Source: Lewinellaceae bacterium
Lineage (GTDB): Bacteria > Bacteroidota > Bacteroidia > Chitinophagales > Saprospiraceae
Length of the DNA stretch: 61,445 nucleotides
Direction of reading: 5' to 3'
Assembly (NCBI GenBank): GCA_947476195.1
Contig: CANJPT010000009.1
Span: forward strand, 2,501 to 63,945
The notes beneath the pieces were generated by a model. It searched no databases and had not been told where the DNA came from. It saw nothing but the letters and a program-made list of their open reading frames with translations. Both the position numbers and the translations under genes were made by a program. Numbering within the stretch: the first letter of the stretch is position 1; every line of letters starts with the position of its first letter. Shown piece by piece: positions 1 through 9,850 of this stretch.

Positions 1-1220
1 TATAGCTCTGTTGCGCCAGGCTCACGATCGCTATAAACAATTACGCCTGCAATACCAGCGCCGCCATCAAGCATTCCGTAACGGGTATTGAAAATGGTAC
101 CACGGTCGTTGTTGCCGATCCATGCGACGCCAGCCTCAAAGTTATTTTCTTTGCGCTTATCACCTGCTTTGAAATCCTGTACCAAACGTTCGCTGAGTTT
201 GTATGTGTTGATACCAGGTCCGCCGGTTGTTTTAGCTGCTACTGTACCTGACTGTGCAGACCAAATGTCGCCATTGGTATTGGAACGTCCGGTGAATACC
301 ATATCAGTTTCCTTAATACCGTTGTCTGTCAGGGTTAGTACCTCGTTCCACTGTGCAGCGCTCATAGCAGCAACTGGTGTATTGACGAGGATATTTCTGG
401 CTTTCAAGGTATTGATGTTACGCACCCACATATCAGGAGTTGGCACCTGTCCCTTACCTACCTGACAGAAATCAGGGATGAGTTTTTCCATGATGAAGTC
501 ATAATCTCCACCGCTGGAAAGTCCGTTCAATAAAGTGGCTGCTTTATCAAAGTTTGAGTTTGCCTCTGCGATGATGGCCTCTTTGGTTACAAAGAGATTA
601 CTCGCTTTATTTGGCTCGTCATTGATGAGACCGGCATAATACATAGAGCCAATACGGGAGTAGGCAAAGCCTTTCCACCAGTAGGCCCAGGCCTTGATGG
701 TATTGGATTTCACCTCTCTACCCGATGCGAATGGCACCTTATCCACAATGGACAGCATGTTATTGCAGGCGTTGTTCAGGCTGTACATATTAGCCCATTC
801 GTGGTAAGTAGGATTTTGACCTTGGTTGGCGTTGTCGTTTACCGACCGTATCAATTCGTACTGTGTGCTGGGGCTTTGAGGGTTTAGCACTTGGGTGCCG
901 TTGTCTAATATCACCTCATCCGGGCAGGCGATCTGGTTCATGAACCAGTTGGCAGCTTCTTCACCGACCTCATCGCCGAGCAAGGAGTGCATACCCATGG
1001 CTCCTGACCAAAAGTATCCAGGTACACCATCATTAAATTTATCATCCAGGCCTTTAAAGCCGCTGATATAAACGCCGCCCTGACCCAGGGCAATGATCCC
1101 ATTCTGGGTAGCCGCACTTTCCGGTGTGGGCTGGTTTGGATTTTCTACATTGAGTTGGTCCTTGCACGAAGTGAAAGCGAAAAGCATCAACAACGCGGGC
1201 AACAATATTTTATAATTCAT
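1..1220 (-). CDS. SusD/RagB-family outer-membrane lipoprotein (3' part beyond window edge)
   Basis: The reading frame is open from the ATG at 1220 to the left edge (about 406 codons), so the C-terminus is missing. The N-terminus is a lipoprotein signal: a hydrophobic stretch ending in FAFTSC, with the Cys at residue 19 as lipidation site. The mature part contains NVENPNQPTPES and repeated helical, Trp/Tyr-rich segments (such as AYWWKGFAYSRIGSMYYAG) typical of the SusD TPR-like fold. SusD proteins cap a SusC transporter and bind the nutrient at the cell surface. The gene starts 62 bases after the SusC gene at 1283-4429, so the two are probably co-transcribed. The substrate cannot be read from the sequence. 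Confidence 0.85.
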   Translation of the reverse strand, partial: MNYKILLPALLMLFAFTSCKDQLNVENPNQPTPESAATQNGIIALGQGGVYISGFKGLDDKFNDGVPGYFWSGAMGMHSLLGDEVGEEAANWFMNQIACPDEVILDNGTQVLNPQSPSTQYELIRSVNDNANQGQNPTYHEWANMYSLNNACNNMLSIVDKVPFASGREVKSNTIKAWAYWWKGFAYSRIGSMYYAGLINDEPNKASNLFVTKEAIIAEANSNFDKAATLLNGLSSGGDYDFIMEKLIPDFCQVGKGQVPTPDMWVRNINTLKARNILVNTPVAAMSAAQWNEVLTLTDNGIKETDMVFTGRSNTNGDIWSAQSGTVAAKTTGGPGINTYKLSERLVQDFKAGDKRKENNFEAGVAWIGNNDRGTIFNTRYGMLDGGAGIAGVIVYSDREPGATEL

Positions 1221-1282
1221 TTTGCTGTTGTTAAAAGTGAAACAAAAAAGACAACTGTCTTTAAAATAGGTGAGGTTCATTC

Positions 1283-4200
1283 TTAGAACCCAAATTTTAG
1301 ACCAACCATGTAAGAGCGCAGGTTAGGCATTGAGTTGTGGTCAGTACCCCTGTCCCAGGCCGAGCTGTCGTTGTATACGTTAGAGGAGTTAACCTCTGGA
1401 TCCATGCCAGTATAATTGGTTTTGGTCCATAGGTTGCGTCCTGCCAATGACAACTGGCATCTTTTCAACACATTTGATTTGATCAGTTTGCCAAGATCTA
1501 CACTCACCTCTATGTTGCGTAAGCGTACAAAAGAAGCGTCTTCGTAGAAATAACTTTTGGTACCATTCCTGGAACGTTCAGCATATACGCCGCGATAGAA
1601 AGAAGACCATGCGCCTGTTTGACCGTTGATGGTGAGTGGCTCCTGGTAGTCACTGTGAATACCGTCCCTGTACATCCATTCCTTGGTCTGATTGTACAGG
1701 TGTGAACCATTGACCCAGTCGATCTGGAAGCTCAACGTGATCATGTTTTTGAAAGTCATCGTGTTGATGAAGTTCATGATAAACTTTGGGTTTGGATCGC
1801 CAAAGCTGTACTGGCCGGGGGTAAAGTATGGCGCCTTCCGTGCGGTGTCCACGACCCAGCCATTGCTGGCTACCTGGAATTTACCCTGTTCTTCTACGGG
1901 GATATAATAGTTGCCTTCATTATCCTTTGCCTGAACATCATGGAGTCCCAGGAAGCCGAACAATTGTCCGATCTTGGTACCTTCTTCCAATACATAACCG
2001 GTGCTACCTGCTGCGGTTAGGAGTACTACAGGAGGTCCGATAATTTTTGAAATTTTGGAGGTTTGCTTACCAAAGTTGGTAGTCATTCTCCAATTGAAGT
2101 CTTTTTTGTCCGCGATCTGCAGATCCAGGATAAACTGGAATCCATTAGAAGCCAGGCCAAATGAGTTATTTTTGTAGGTGCTGATACCCGCAGAAGGGAT
2201 ACCATCTACATTCCAGATGGCGTTGTCAGTGCTTCTTTTCCAGTAAGTAGGCCGGAACGTCAGGTTTTTGAGCCAGTCTCCTTTTAAGAGGGAAACCGTA
2301 AGATCGGCTCCAATCTCAAGTTCTTTGGATTGCTCAACATCCAAATTTGGGTTTGACTGGTTTGGCGAGGAATAGAAAACGTTGCTTCCGCCTACGGTCC
2401 GAGTGCCAAGCGTTACGTAACGGTCGAAAGGTTTTGGCTGAATGCCAGCTGTGCCATACCCTGCACGCAATTTGAACTCAGGCATGATCTTTTCTAATCC
2501 GTTATTCCAGAAATTCAACTCTGAGATACGCAGATAGGCATCACCACGTGGGAAAGTAAAGGGTTTAGAACCGCCTCCAAATGCTGAAGACCAGTCACTA
2601 CGGAAACCGCCGGTCACACCAGCGAAAGTACCAAAGTCTAAATGTTGACTTACTACATAGCCATACGTGATGAACGGCGTGGTATAGTCCCGCACAATGT
2701 ATGGAGTAGTGCCTTGGGTGGCCGTGTACGGCGTGTAGGTAGGCAAACCATAGGTATAGGAGATGTAGTCTTTTTCAAGACGGTTTCGATAGTCGCCGGC
2801 CAGATAGGTAGAAGACTTGATACTCTTGCCCAGATCGAAACGCAGGGTAGCCGAGGTCAGAAAGTTCTGGAACCGGTTGGTATACTGCTGGTTATCCAAT
2901 TCACCGTCTTTTCCGTCCACATAACCTCTCCAATAGTAGTCCGTCTGTTGTACGTTGATATTCTCTGACTGGTTCAGGTAGGTATATAAATTAGTTTGGC
3001 TCTGATAGTTGAGTCCGTATTTCGCATCAAGCTCCAGCCATTTTACGGGCGTATAGTTCAAATTGAAACTCTGAATAATGTCAATAGAACGCGCATCGGT
3101 GCTGGAATAGTCATTGATAAAGTACGGATTGGTACCATTCACACCACCAGCATTGCCCTGGAAAGCAGGATAAGAACCATCGTCCATTTTCAAGGAGTAG
3201 TCCACAAAAGGCCGTGTGTTGAAGGCTGCATAGATCGTGCTGTTACCACCACCGTCGTTGATCGTACTTTTGGTATAGCCCAACTGACTGATTGTTCTGA
3301 ATTTCAGATTTTTTGCCAGTTGAATGCCAATATTGGTCGTCACATTCGAGCGCTTGTAATCTCCATTGTTTAGCAGGTTGCTTTCCTGTTGGTTGTTGGA
3401 AGCTGCAACCAGGAAATCTACTTTTTCACTAGCGCCTGAAATGGCCAAAGAGTTGTTTACGGTTGCTGCTGACTTAAAAAACATGTCAAAGTGATCCACA
3501 TAACCCAGGTTTTTGTCATAAGGTTTGTTGATCAGCGTTTTAGGATTTGTGCTATTCCAAATCAGATTTTCCGAATAGGTACCCGTAGCATTATCGTAGG
3601 TCAGGGGATCTCCTGAACCGCCAACGACCTCATTATTAGCATTCGTTTCGAAACCATGTAAGGTCGCTTTGTGTAAGTTACCAATGTTCAGGTATTGATT
3701 AGCTGAATAGCTGGTAGAGAAGTCAATGTTTAGATCCCCACTTTTCCCCTTTTTGGTAAACAATTGAATAACACCATTTGCCCCTTGAGCGCCATAGATA
3801 CTAGCTGCAGCAGCACCCTGTACTACTTCCACCCGGTCTATGATACTCATATCAAAGGTGTTCAGGCTGGTTGCGCCCATTTCGACACCATCCACCAGAA
3901 TCATTGGTGAAGTACCGGCGTTGATTGTATTGATACCACGCAACAAAATACTGGCTTTGGCGCCTGGTGTACCGTTGACAGAGCTAATCTGTGCTCCGGC
4001 GATCTTACCTACCAGTGCCTGGTCAATAGACGCAGATGGGATGGCAGGCAAGGATTTTGCACCAAGGGTCTGGACATCAATAGCCACCTTGCGCTTGTCC
4101 GTGCCTACTGCTGTGCCAGTCACTACTACCTCCTGAAGGGCAGTATTAGCCAGCAGTACCACATCTACAGTGTTAGAAGCCCCTAGTGTGATCTCCTGAG

Positions 4201-4429
4201 TTGCAAATCCTGTGTAAGAAACTACCAGTGTAGTAGCACCTGCAGGCAATTGTATGGAGTACTTTCCGTCGACATCTGTTCGTGCGCCGACAGTGGTGCC
4301 TTTTGCGGAAACAGATGCCCCAATCAGGGCATCCCCCTCGCCAGACACATTGCCTGACACTATTCTTTGGGCTAAGGCCAGCCCGATCATGGAAAATACC
4401 ATGATTAAGGTTGTTAATAATCGCTTCAT
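1283..4429 (-). CDS. SusC/RagA-family TonB-dependent outer-membrane transporter
   Basis: 1048 residues, normal length for SusC. A signal peptide (about 1-20, ending ALAQ) is followed by a carboxypeptidase-regulatory-like domain (about 21-95, with the ARTDVDGKYS segment), a TonB-box-like stretch QEVVVTG near 100, a plug domain (about 110-225, with LVDGVEM and ANGVIQLFTKKG) and a long beta-barrel ending in MVGLKFGF with a terminal Phe. It imports a ligand delivered by its SusD partner using TonB energy in the outer membrane. It is the first gene of a SusC-SusD pair, and a promoter candidate lies about 130 bases upstream. The N-terminal 100 residues closely resemble those of the second SusC at 6229-9447, while the barrels differ. 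Confidence 0.95.
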   Translation of the reverse strand: MKRLLTTLIMVFSMIGLALAQRIVSGNVSGEGDALIGASVSAKGTTVGARTDVDGKYSIQLPAGATTLVVSYTGFATQEITLGASNTVDVVLLANTALQEVVVTGTAVGTDKRKVAIDVQTLGAKSLPAIPSASIDQALVGKIAGAQISSVNGTPGAKASILLRGINTINAGTSPMILVDGVEMGATSLNTFDMSIIDRVEVVQGAAAASIYGAQGANGVIQLFTKKGKSGDLNIDFSTSYSANQYLNIGNLHKATLHGFETNANNEVVGGSGDPLTYDNATGTYSENLIWNSTNPKTLINKPYDKNLGYVDHFDMFFKSAATVNNSLAISGASEKVDFLVAASNNQQESNLLNNGDYKRSNVTTNIGIQLAKNLKFRTISQLGYTKSTINDGGGNSTIYAAFNTRPFVDYSLKMDDGSYPAFQGNAGGVNGTNPYFINDYSSTDARSIDIIQSFNLNYTPVKWLELDAKYGLNYQSQTNLYTYLNQSENINVQQTDYYWRGYVDGKDGELDNQQYTNRFQNFLTSATLRFDLGKSIKSSTYLAGDYRNRLEKDYISYTYGLPTYTPYTATQGTTPYIVRDYTTPFITYGYVVSQHLDFGTFAGVTGGFRSDWSSAFGGGSKPFTFPRGDAYLRISELNFWNNGLEKIMPEFKLRAGYGTAGIQPKPFDRYVTLGTRTVGGSNVFYSSPNQSNPNLDVEQSKELEIGADLTVSLLKGDWLKNLTFRPTYWKRSTDNAIWNVDGIPSAGISTYKNNSFGLASNGFQFILDLQIADKKDFNWRMTTNFGKQTSKISKIIGPPVVLLTAAGSTGYVLEEGTKIGQLFGFLGLHDVQAKDNEGNYYIPVEEQGKFQVASNGWVVDTARKAPYFTPGQYSFGDPNPKFIMNFINTMTFKNMITLSFQIDWVNGSHLYNQTKEWMYRDGIHSDYQEPLTINGQTGAWSSFYRGVYAERSRNGTKSYFYEDASFVRLRNIEVSVDLGKLIKSNVLKRCQLSLAGRNLWTKTNYTGMDPEVNSSNVYNDSSAWDRGTDHNSMPNLRSYMVGLKFGF

Positions 4430-4565
4430 ACGAAAATTGAGTTGGTTAAAAATTTATGAACTACTTTAATGAAAACAATTTGGCTAAAAAGGGTTGTATT
4501 TAATATTGTCAATATGCGTTTAGCGAGTTCATTTGTAGTATTATTCGCTACTATTTTAGTAGGGT

Positions 4566-4593
4566 CAAACATAGCATATCTTTCTTAAACAAA
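4566..4593 (-). promoter_or_regulatory. Candidate promoter for the first SusC gene
   Basis: Read on the minus strand, TATGTTTG at 4566-4573 matches the Bacteroidota -7 word TAnnTTTG. A TTTG at 4590-4593 could be the -33 element, although the 16-base spacing is a little short. Transcription would start near 4559 and leave a leader of about 130 bases before the ATG at 4429. The terminator of the preceding SusD gene lies immediately upstream, which supports a separate transcription unit. Confidence 0.45.
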
Positions 4594-4604
4594 ACCAATA
4601 TTTA

Positions 4605-4649
4605 GTAGTAAAAAAAGAAGTGGCTGCCCTATTTAAAGGGCAGCCACTT
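4605..4649 (-). terminator. Intrinsic terminator after the second SusD gene
   Basis: A perfect 13-bp inverted repeat (4618-4630 and 4637-4649; arm AAGTGGCTGCCCT) has a 6-base loop. On the minus strand the stem is followed by CTTCTTTTTTT. It lies 70 bases past the stop of the SusD gene at 4719 and separates the two SusCD units. Confidence 0.85.
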
Positions 4650-4718
4650 GCTAGATTGTGCCAGCTTTTAAAAAGCTGGTGTAATACAAAAACTAACGTA
4701 AAGACCTTCTGATAGCGA

Positions 4719-6149
4719 TTAGAACTTATCCCAGAACAATTTGGTCTCCACAATATCGCCACCGATCGCAGCAGCAGCAGCAGTGTAGTTTGCAGTATTC
4801 AGGTTTTGCTCCTGAACCGGATAAGTGTAACGCAATGGAACTGCAGAATTAGCGTCCGTTGGAGGAGTCAAGACTGGATAGTCAAGACGACGCCAGGTTG
4901 TCCAAGCTTCATGACCGCGATTGTAAAGTGCGATCCAGGATTGTGTGCCAATTTTCTGTTTCCAGTTTCCGGCAGCTGTAGCATAAGCCACGGAAGGTTG
5001 TGCCAAGTAAGCATCGGCCTCAGCCTGTGTACCACCCCAAGCTTCGATAGAAGCGCGGATACCTTCTGCATATTCAGCAGCAGCATCACCCACAATATAG
5101 CCACGCTCAATTGCTTCAGCATGGAGGAAGTGTGTTTCTGAAGCATCAAAAAACATGGCAGGATAATCTGCAGCGGTCAAGGTTGCATTCGGCTTAGAAT
5201 AAGTCGAATAGTTATTGCTTGCGCCATATATACCACCTGAATAAGCTCCGGTAGCATCTGTGGTGAAGTACAGTGGGATACGTGGATCATTTAAAGCGAT
5301 CATTGCGTTCACCATAGTATTGGCAGCCACAAAGTCTTTACGACCACTTTGGATAAGATCGGACCAAACCGGGTTTACATTAGGCGGTGCGCTCAGGTAC
5401 TGGAAAACAATGTTATCTGCATTGGTTTGTACCGCATTTGACTCAGCTGCAGATACTGCAGTTTTTGCCAACGCATCATTAGAATCTGCGATGATCATAG
5501 CCATACGCAGTTTGAGGGAGTTGCCAAATGTTTTCCAACGGCCCATATCGCCTCCGAACATAAGATCATTGCTTCCAAATCCATCAGCGCCAGCATCAAT
5601 TGCAGTAAGTGCTGCATCCAAACGGCGCATCAGGTCCAGATAAATGGTTTCCGCATTATCATACTTTGGGACCACATTCGTGGCATTCAAAGCTTCAGAA
5701 TATGGAACATCACCATAGGTATTCACCAAGGTTGCAAAGGTATAAACCTCCAATAACTCAATGCAAGCAGCCTGGTTTTTACGTTCTGCTGCATTTGCCT
5801 CCGCATCGGATTGTAATGGAACCAAGCGAGCTCCATCATTCAGATTTAACAAAACAGAAGTAAACACTGTGTTCCAAAAGTTTTGTGGAATATTCCGAGT
5901 TGCGAGATCATAATTGGACTCATCGGTATACGTAGTCTCCGTCCATTGCTGGGCAAAGAGCCGAAATACGTTGTTGTTTACATTCGTACTGGTCATAATG
6001 TCAGACAATGACTTTTGTGCGAATGAGAACAAGGTTCCAGGAGGAACAATTACAGGCTGTTTGGTATTGTCATTGAGGTCTCCAAAATCTTTTTTGCAGG
6101 AAACAATGACGGTGGTAAAGGCCACCAATAATATGAGAATTTTTTTCAT
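4719..6149 (-). CDS. SusD/RagB-family (SusD-like group 2) lipoprotein
   Basis: 476 residues. The lipoprotein signal ends in TTVIVSC (Cys 17) and is followed by KKDFGDLNDN, a start typical of the SusD-like group found beside shorter SusC receptors. Segments such as FRLFAQQWTETTY and the ETHFLHAEAIERG stretch fit the family's alpha-helical fold. As a surface lipoprotein it should sit on the SusC barrel and bind substrate. It lies 79 bases after the SusC gene at 6229-9447 and ends at a strong terminator, so the pair forms one operon. Substrate unknown. Confidence 0.92.
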   Translation of the reverse strand: MKKILILLVAFTTVIVSCKKDFGDLNDNTKQPVIVPPGTLFSFAQKSLSDIMTSTNVNNNVFRLFAQQWTETTYTDESNYDLATRNIPQNFWNTVFTSVLLNLNDGARLVPLQSDAEANAAERKNQAACIELLEVYTFATLVNTYGDVPYSEALNATNVVPKYDNAETIYLDLMRRLDAALTAIDAGADGFGSNDLMFGGDMGRWKTFGNSLKLRMAMIIADSNDALAKTAVSAAESNAVQTNADNIVFQYLSAPPNVNPVWSDLIQSGRKDFVAANTMVNAMIALNDPRIPLYFTTDATGAYSGGIYGASNNYSTYSKPNATLTAADYPAMFFDASETHFLHAEAIERGYIVGDAAAEYAEGIRASIEAWGGTQAEADAYLAQPSVAYATAAGNWKQKIGTQSWIALYNRGHEAWTTWRRLDYPVLTPPTDANSAVPLRYTYPVQEQNLNTANYTAAAAAIGGDIVETKLFWDKF

Positions 6150-6228
6150 TTTTTCTAATATTTAATTTGATAAAAGTAGCAAAGAGGCAAAAGGCAAAGT
6201 TAAACTTTGTTCTAAGTCCCTCATCACT

Positions 6229-9200
6229 TTAGAATTTGGCTTGTAGGTTTACACCGAATGTTCTTTGTGTCGGGTAAGAACCGACTTGATAGCCTTGTAC
6301 ATTACCCGAACTCATTCCATCTTCAGGATCTGCATATGGCAGGTTTTTGCTAATGATCCAAGGATTCCGTGCATACAAACCTACCGTAAGCCCCTTGATT
6401 GTATTGTCGCTGCCCAACCATTTTTTAGGCATATCATAGTTCAATGTGATATCGCGAAGTTTCACAAAACTAGCATCATAGATAAAAGCAGCCGCTGGAT
6501 TGCGGCGATATCCCAGGATACCGAAATTGACCGTACTAACCCGCTTTGCATTTGGAGTACCGTCTGCAAGAACGCCTGGTACCAGGTAACCGCCAGAAAG
6601 TCCGTCTGCTGATACTGGTGAACGGAAGTCATCGCCGGTGTCGTTTTTGCCAGTAGTTTCCTGATAAAGGCCTGTTGCCATACCGTAATAAAGGTCAAGC
6701 GAGAAAAGATCACCGCCTTGACGGACGTCTACGAGGAAGCCTAAGGTCAAATTCTTATAACGGAGGGTATTGTTGATACCACCAGTCCAATCAGGATTGA
6801 TGTTTCCGATCACCTCGTTAGAAGTTGCGCTTTGTTGGTAGTAACCACTAGCGGCAACGATTTTTTGGCCGTTTTCATGGTATACGAAGTTGTTGCCACG
6901 GATAGTGCCATAAGGCTCGCCTAAAGCTGCGTTGATTGAAACACCGCCTTGCATAGAAGCCAATTGCAGGTTGTCAATACCATCAGAAAGGGAAACCACT
7001 TCACTGCGGTTGCGGGCCCAGTTCAGGTCAATAGTCCAGTCAAAATCGGTAGAGTGTATTGGACGAGCAAAAAGTTGCAATTCAATTCCCTTGTTTTCGA
7101 TTTCGCCTGCGTTAATAAACTTAGCTGAATATCCTGTTGCACGGGATACTGGTGCAGAGAAGATTTGATTGACCGAATTTTGCTTGTAGTAAGTAACATC
7201 AAAACCAACCCGGCTATTCAGGAATCTCATTTCAAGACCTGCTTCAAGAGCCTTTGTCCGTTCAGGTTTTAGATCTGGATTGTTCTTAACGGTCGAAGAC
7301 GTGGCAACAGGAACGCCATCAAAAGCAGTTTGCAAGCTGTAAGTATCGTACAGCGAAGAATATGGCGCACTATTTCCTACTTCTGCATAGTTAGCACGGA
7401 TCTTACCAAATGAAATAATGTCATTGGTTCCCAAGAACTTAGAGAAGATGATACCAGCAGAAGCAGCAGGGTAATAATAGGTATTGTTATCCGTAGCCAA
7501 AGTTGAAGAGCGGTCACCGCGCATACTTAGGTCAAGAATAGCCCATTCATTGTATACAAAACCTGCTTGGCCGAAAATACCATTCACTTCAATTCGAGGG
7601 GCTGTTTCAACTGGCGCCTCCATTGCATTTTTCGTGTTTGACAACGCGTAAAGATTTGGAACAGAAAGTCCACCATTGGTTTTAGCCAAAATGGTGCTGA
7701 TATCCTGTTTACGCTTGTTAGCGCCTACCAAAGCTTCAAATTTTAGTTTGTCACCGAGTTTAAACGATTTAGTTTGAGCCAGGAGATCCAGGTTGTATTC
7801 CTGATAGTGGCGGTTGAAACGCTTATATTCAGAAGGATCAACAGAGCCGTAGGCGATGCGCTCTTCCTGTAATTCGTCAGATTGGTCAAGAGAAACACGA
7901 CCGGTAAGACTGAGCCAGTTAGTCAACTGATACGAGGTACCCATATAACCGAAATAACGATTACGGTGGTCTGTAGAATAGTTTTCTTCCCGTACCCAAT
8001 AAGGGTTATCCCAATAGATTGGTGTCAGATCGGTTGGATCGGCCCAGTTCCAGGTAGCATTGGCATGGTTGCGGTTGTAATCAGCCTGTTGGTCTTTTAC
8101 GTCAACATTGACCTGCCACCATTGGCGGAAACTGGTCATTTGGTTTTTTGCATCATAACCAGTTCCGTAGCGACCTGTGCCGCCGGTACTTGCAAAGTTA
8201 ACGACAGAGAAAACTTTCAATTTTGACGTTACATCGTAGCCGGCAGAAAAATTCACAAGGTCTTTATCGATCCGGCTGTTTGGCATTAAACCTTTGTCGG
8301 TAGTCTTGGTGTAACCAAGTTTAAAGTAACCATTATCGTTTTGGCCATCGATGAATATACTGTTGTTTGTACCCACTGCAGTTTCGAAGAACGTGGTTGG
8401 ATCATTTGCAGCAGCTACCCATGGCTTCGACTTGTTATAATTAGGCGAAGTTTCATCAAATGCGTCTGCCTGATACACCTGCAAGGTTGGATCGAATTTG
8501 CCACCCCATGAAGCATCTTCACTGGTTGGTACAACTAAGTCGGGAGTACCATTGCCATCCACATCACGGGAAAGGAAAAAGCCAGAAGCATCTTCGTAAT
8601 AAGCACCATAACCGCCACCGTACTCTTTCTGGTACTTGACAAAAGTGCTTGGATCGTAGTTGCCACCATTCACGCCAAGATTGACCGTAACACCAAGGCC
8701 TTTCTTTTTGCTTCCTTTTTTGGTTGTGATCATCACCACACCATTCGTGGCTCGTGAGCCGTACAAGGCACTGGCAGCAGCTCCTTTAAGTACGGTTACG
8801 CTTTCTACGTCATCTGGGTTGATATCACTTGCTGCGTTGCCGTAATCATAACCAGCACGAGCAGACCGCTGACCAGCGGTGTTGGTATTCGAGTTGTCAA
8901 TCGGCACGCCATCAATAACGAAAAGTGCCTGGTTGTCGCCCAAAAGCGACTTTGAACCACGAAGCACGATGTTGGTCGAACCACCCAGGTTGTTGTTGCG
9001 TTTGATTTGCAAACCAGCCACCTTACCAGACAACGAATTGGTTATGTTGTTGTCACGGGTACGGGTGATTTCCGAACCATCCACTTTTTGAGCAGAATAG
9101 GCAAGTTCGTTTTTGTAGCGTGAAATACCCAAGGCAGTCACCACTACTTCATCCAGTTGGGTGTTGTTAACCATGACAATGTTCACCGTGTTAGAAGTGC

Positions 9201-9447
9201 CAATGGCAACTTCTTGTGTAGCATAGCCAGTGTAAGAAAACACCAGTGTAGTAGCACCGGCGGACACGGGCAATGAGTATTTGCCATTAATGTCAGTGCG
9301 TGCGCCTCCAGAGGCACCTTTTACTACGACGGTTGCGCCGATAAGCGGTTCGCCATCGCCTGTCACGATACCCATTACATTGCGTTGGGCAAGGGCAAGC
9401 CCGAACCCAGCGAATAAGAGTACGAGAATTGTTAATAATCGCTTCAT
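6229..9447 (-). CDS. SusC/RagA-family TonB-dependent outer-membrane transporter
   Basis: 1072 residues. Signal peptide about 1-20 (ends ALAQ), carboxypeptidase-regulatory-like domain about 21-95 (GARTDINGKYS), TonB-box-like DEVVVTALGI near 100, plug domain with ITNSLSGKVAGLQI, LFVIDGVPIDN and TNGVVMITTKKGS, then a long barrel ending in FGVNLQAKF. The plug wording is the canonical SusC consensus, closer to the family norm than that of the 1283-4429 gene. It is the first gene of the operon with the SusD at 4719-6149. The upstream leader is long. Confidence 0.95.
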   Translation of the reverse strand: MKRLLTILVLLFAGFGLALAQRNVMGIVTGDGEPLIGATVVVKGASGGARTDINGKYSLPVSAGATTLVFSYTGYATQEVAIGTSNTVNIVMVNNTQLDEVVVTALGISRYKNELAYSAQKVDGSEITRTRDNNITNSLSGKVAGLQIKRNNNLGGSTNIVLRGSKSLLGDNQALFVIDGVPIDNSNTNTAGQRSARAGYDYGNAASDINPDDVESVTVLKGAAASALYGSRATNGVVMITTKKGSKKKGLGVTVNLGVNGGNYDPSTFVKYQKEYGGGYGAYYEDASGFFLSRDVDGNGTPDLVVPTSEDASWGGKFDPTLQVYQADAFDETSPNYNKSKPWVAAANDPTTFFETAVGTNNSIFIDGQNDNGYFKLGYTKTTDKGLMPNSRIDKDLVNFSAGYDVTSKLKVFSVVNFASTGGTGRYGTGYDAKNQMTSFRQWWQVNVDVKDQQADYNRNHANATWNWADPTDLTPIYWDNPYWVREENYSTDHRNRYFGYMGTSYQLTNWLSLTGRVSLDQSDELQEERIAYGSVDPSEYKRFNRHYQEYNLDLLAQTKSFKLGDKLKFEALVGANKRKQDISTILAKTNGGLSVPNLYALSNTKNAMEAPVETAPRIEVNGIFGQAGFVYNEWAILDLSMRGDRSSTLATDNNTYYYPAASAGIIFSKFLGTNDIISFGKIRANYAEVGNSAPYSSLYDTYSLQTAFDGVPVATSSTVKNNPDLKPERTKALEAGLEMRFLNSRVGFDVTYYKQNSVNQIFSAPVSRATGYSAKFINAGEIENKGIELQLFARPIHSTDFDWTIDLNWARNRSEVVSLSDGIDNLQLASMQGGVSINAALGEPYGTIRGNNFVYHENGQKIVAASGYYQQSATSNEVIGNINPDWTGGINNTLRYKNLTLGFLVDVRQGGDLFSLDLYYGMATGLYQETTGKNDTGDDFRSPVSADGLSGGYLVPGVLADGTPNAKRVSTVNFGILGYRRNPAAAFIYDASFVKLRDITLNYDMPKKWLGSDNTIKGLTVGLYARNPWIISKNLPYADPEDGMSSGNVQGYQVGSYPTQRTFGVNLQAKF

Positions 9448-9850
9448 ACTAAAAATTAATTTGGTGAAATAATGTGTGAATTGTTTAGTGTAAGATCTTT
9501 TGGATTAAATTAGGGTATATCGCCCGACAGTTTATTGACTGCCCTGATTTTTAGGTAAAAAGCTGCTCATAATAGAGCCACTCACCAGAGGAAGTAATAC
9601 TGTTTTCAAGCGGCCTTTGAAGGTTTGGTTGAGTGTTTATTTGGGATTACTTTTGGCATAAAGCAGGGGTTATCCAAACCAAAGGTAAAACGCCTCGGTA
9701 ACAAAAAAACTAAAAAATTAACGTTTTAATAAAATACAGCTCGCCACAAATTAAAATTATGCGTTTTTAGATAAAAGATTGCGAAGATATTACGGAAAAT
9801 CCTTCAATTTTGATCTTTAGCGTTTTTTCGCTTTGACTCGACCTGCGTAT
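9448..9850. other. Intergenic region between pdxJ and the second susC
   Basis: About 400 bases with no convincing reading frame. The half next to pdxJ is AT-rich. The only signal I can name is the minus-strand promoter candidate at 9680-9705, which would leave an unusually long (about 225-base) leader for the susC messenger. No clear riboswitch fold or repeat was recognised in that leader. Confidence 0.5.
9680..9705 (-). promoter_or_regulatory. Candidate promoter for the second SusC/SusD operon
   Basis: Minus-strand TACCTTTG at 9680-9687 fits TAnnTTTG. A TTTG at 9702-9705 could be the -33 box, but the 14-base spacing is shorter than usual, so the -33 assignment is weak. Confidence 0.4.
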
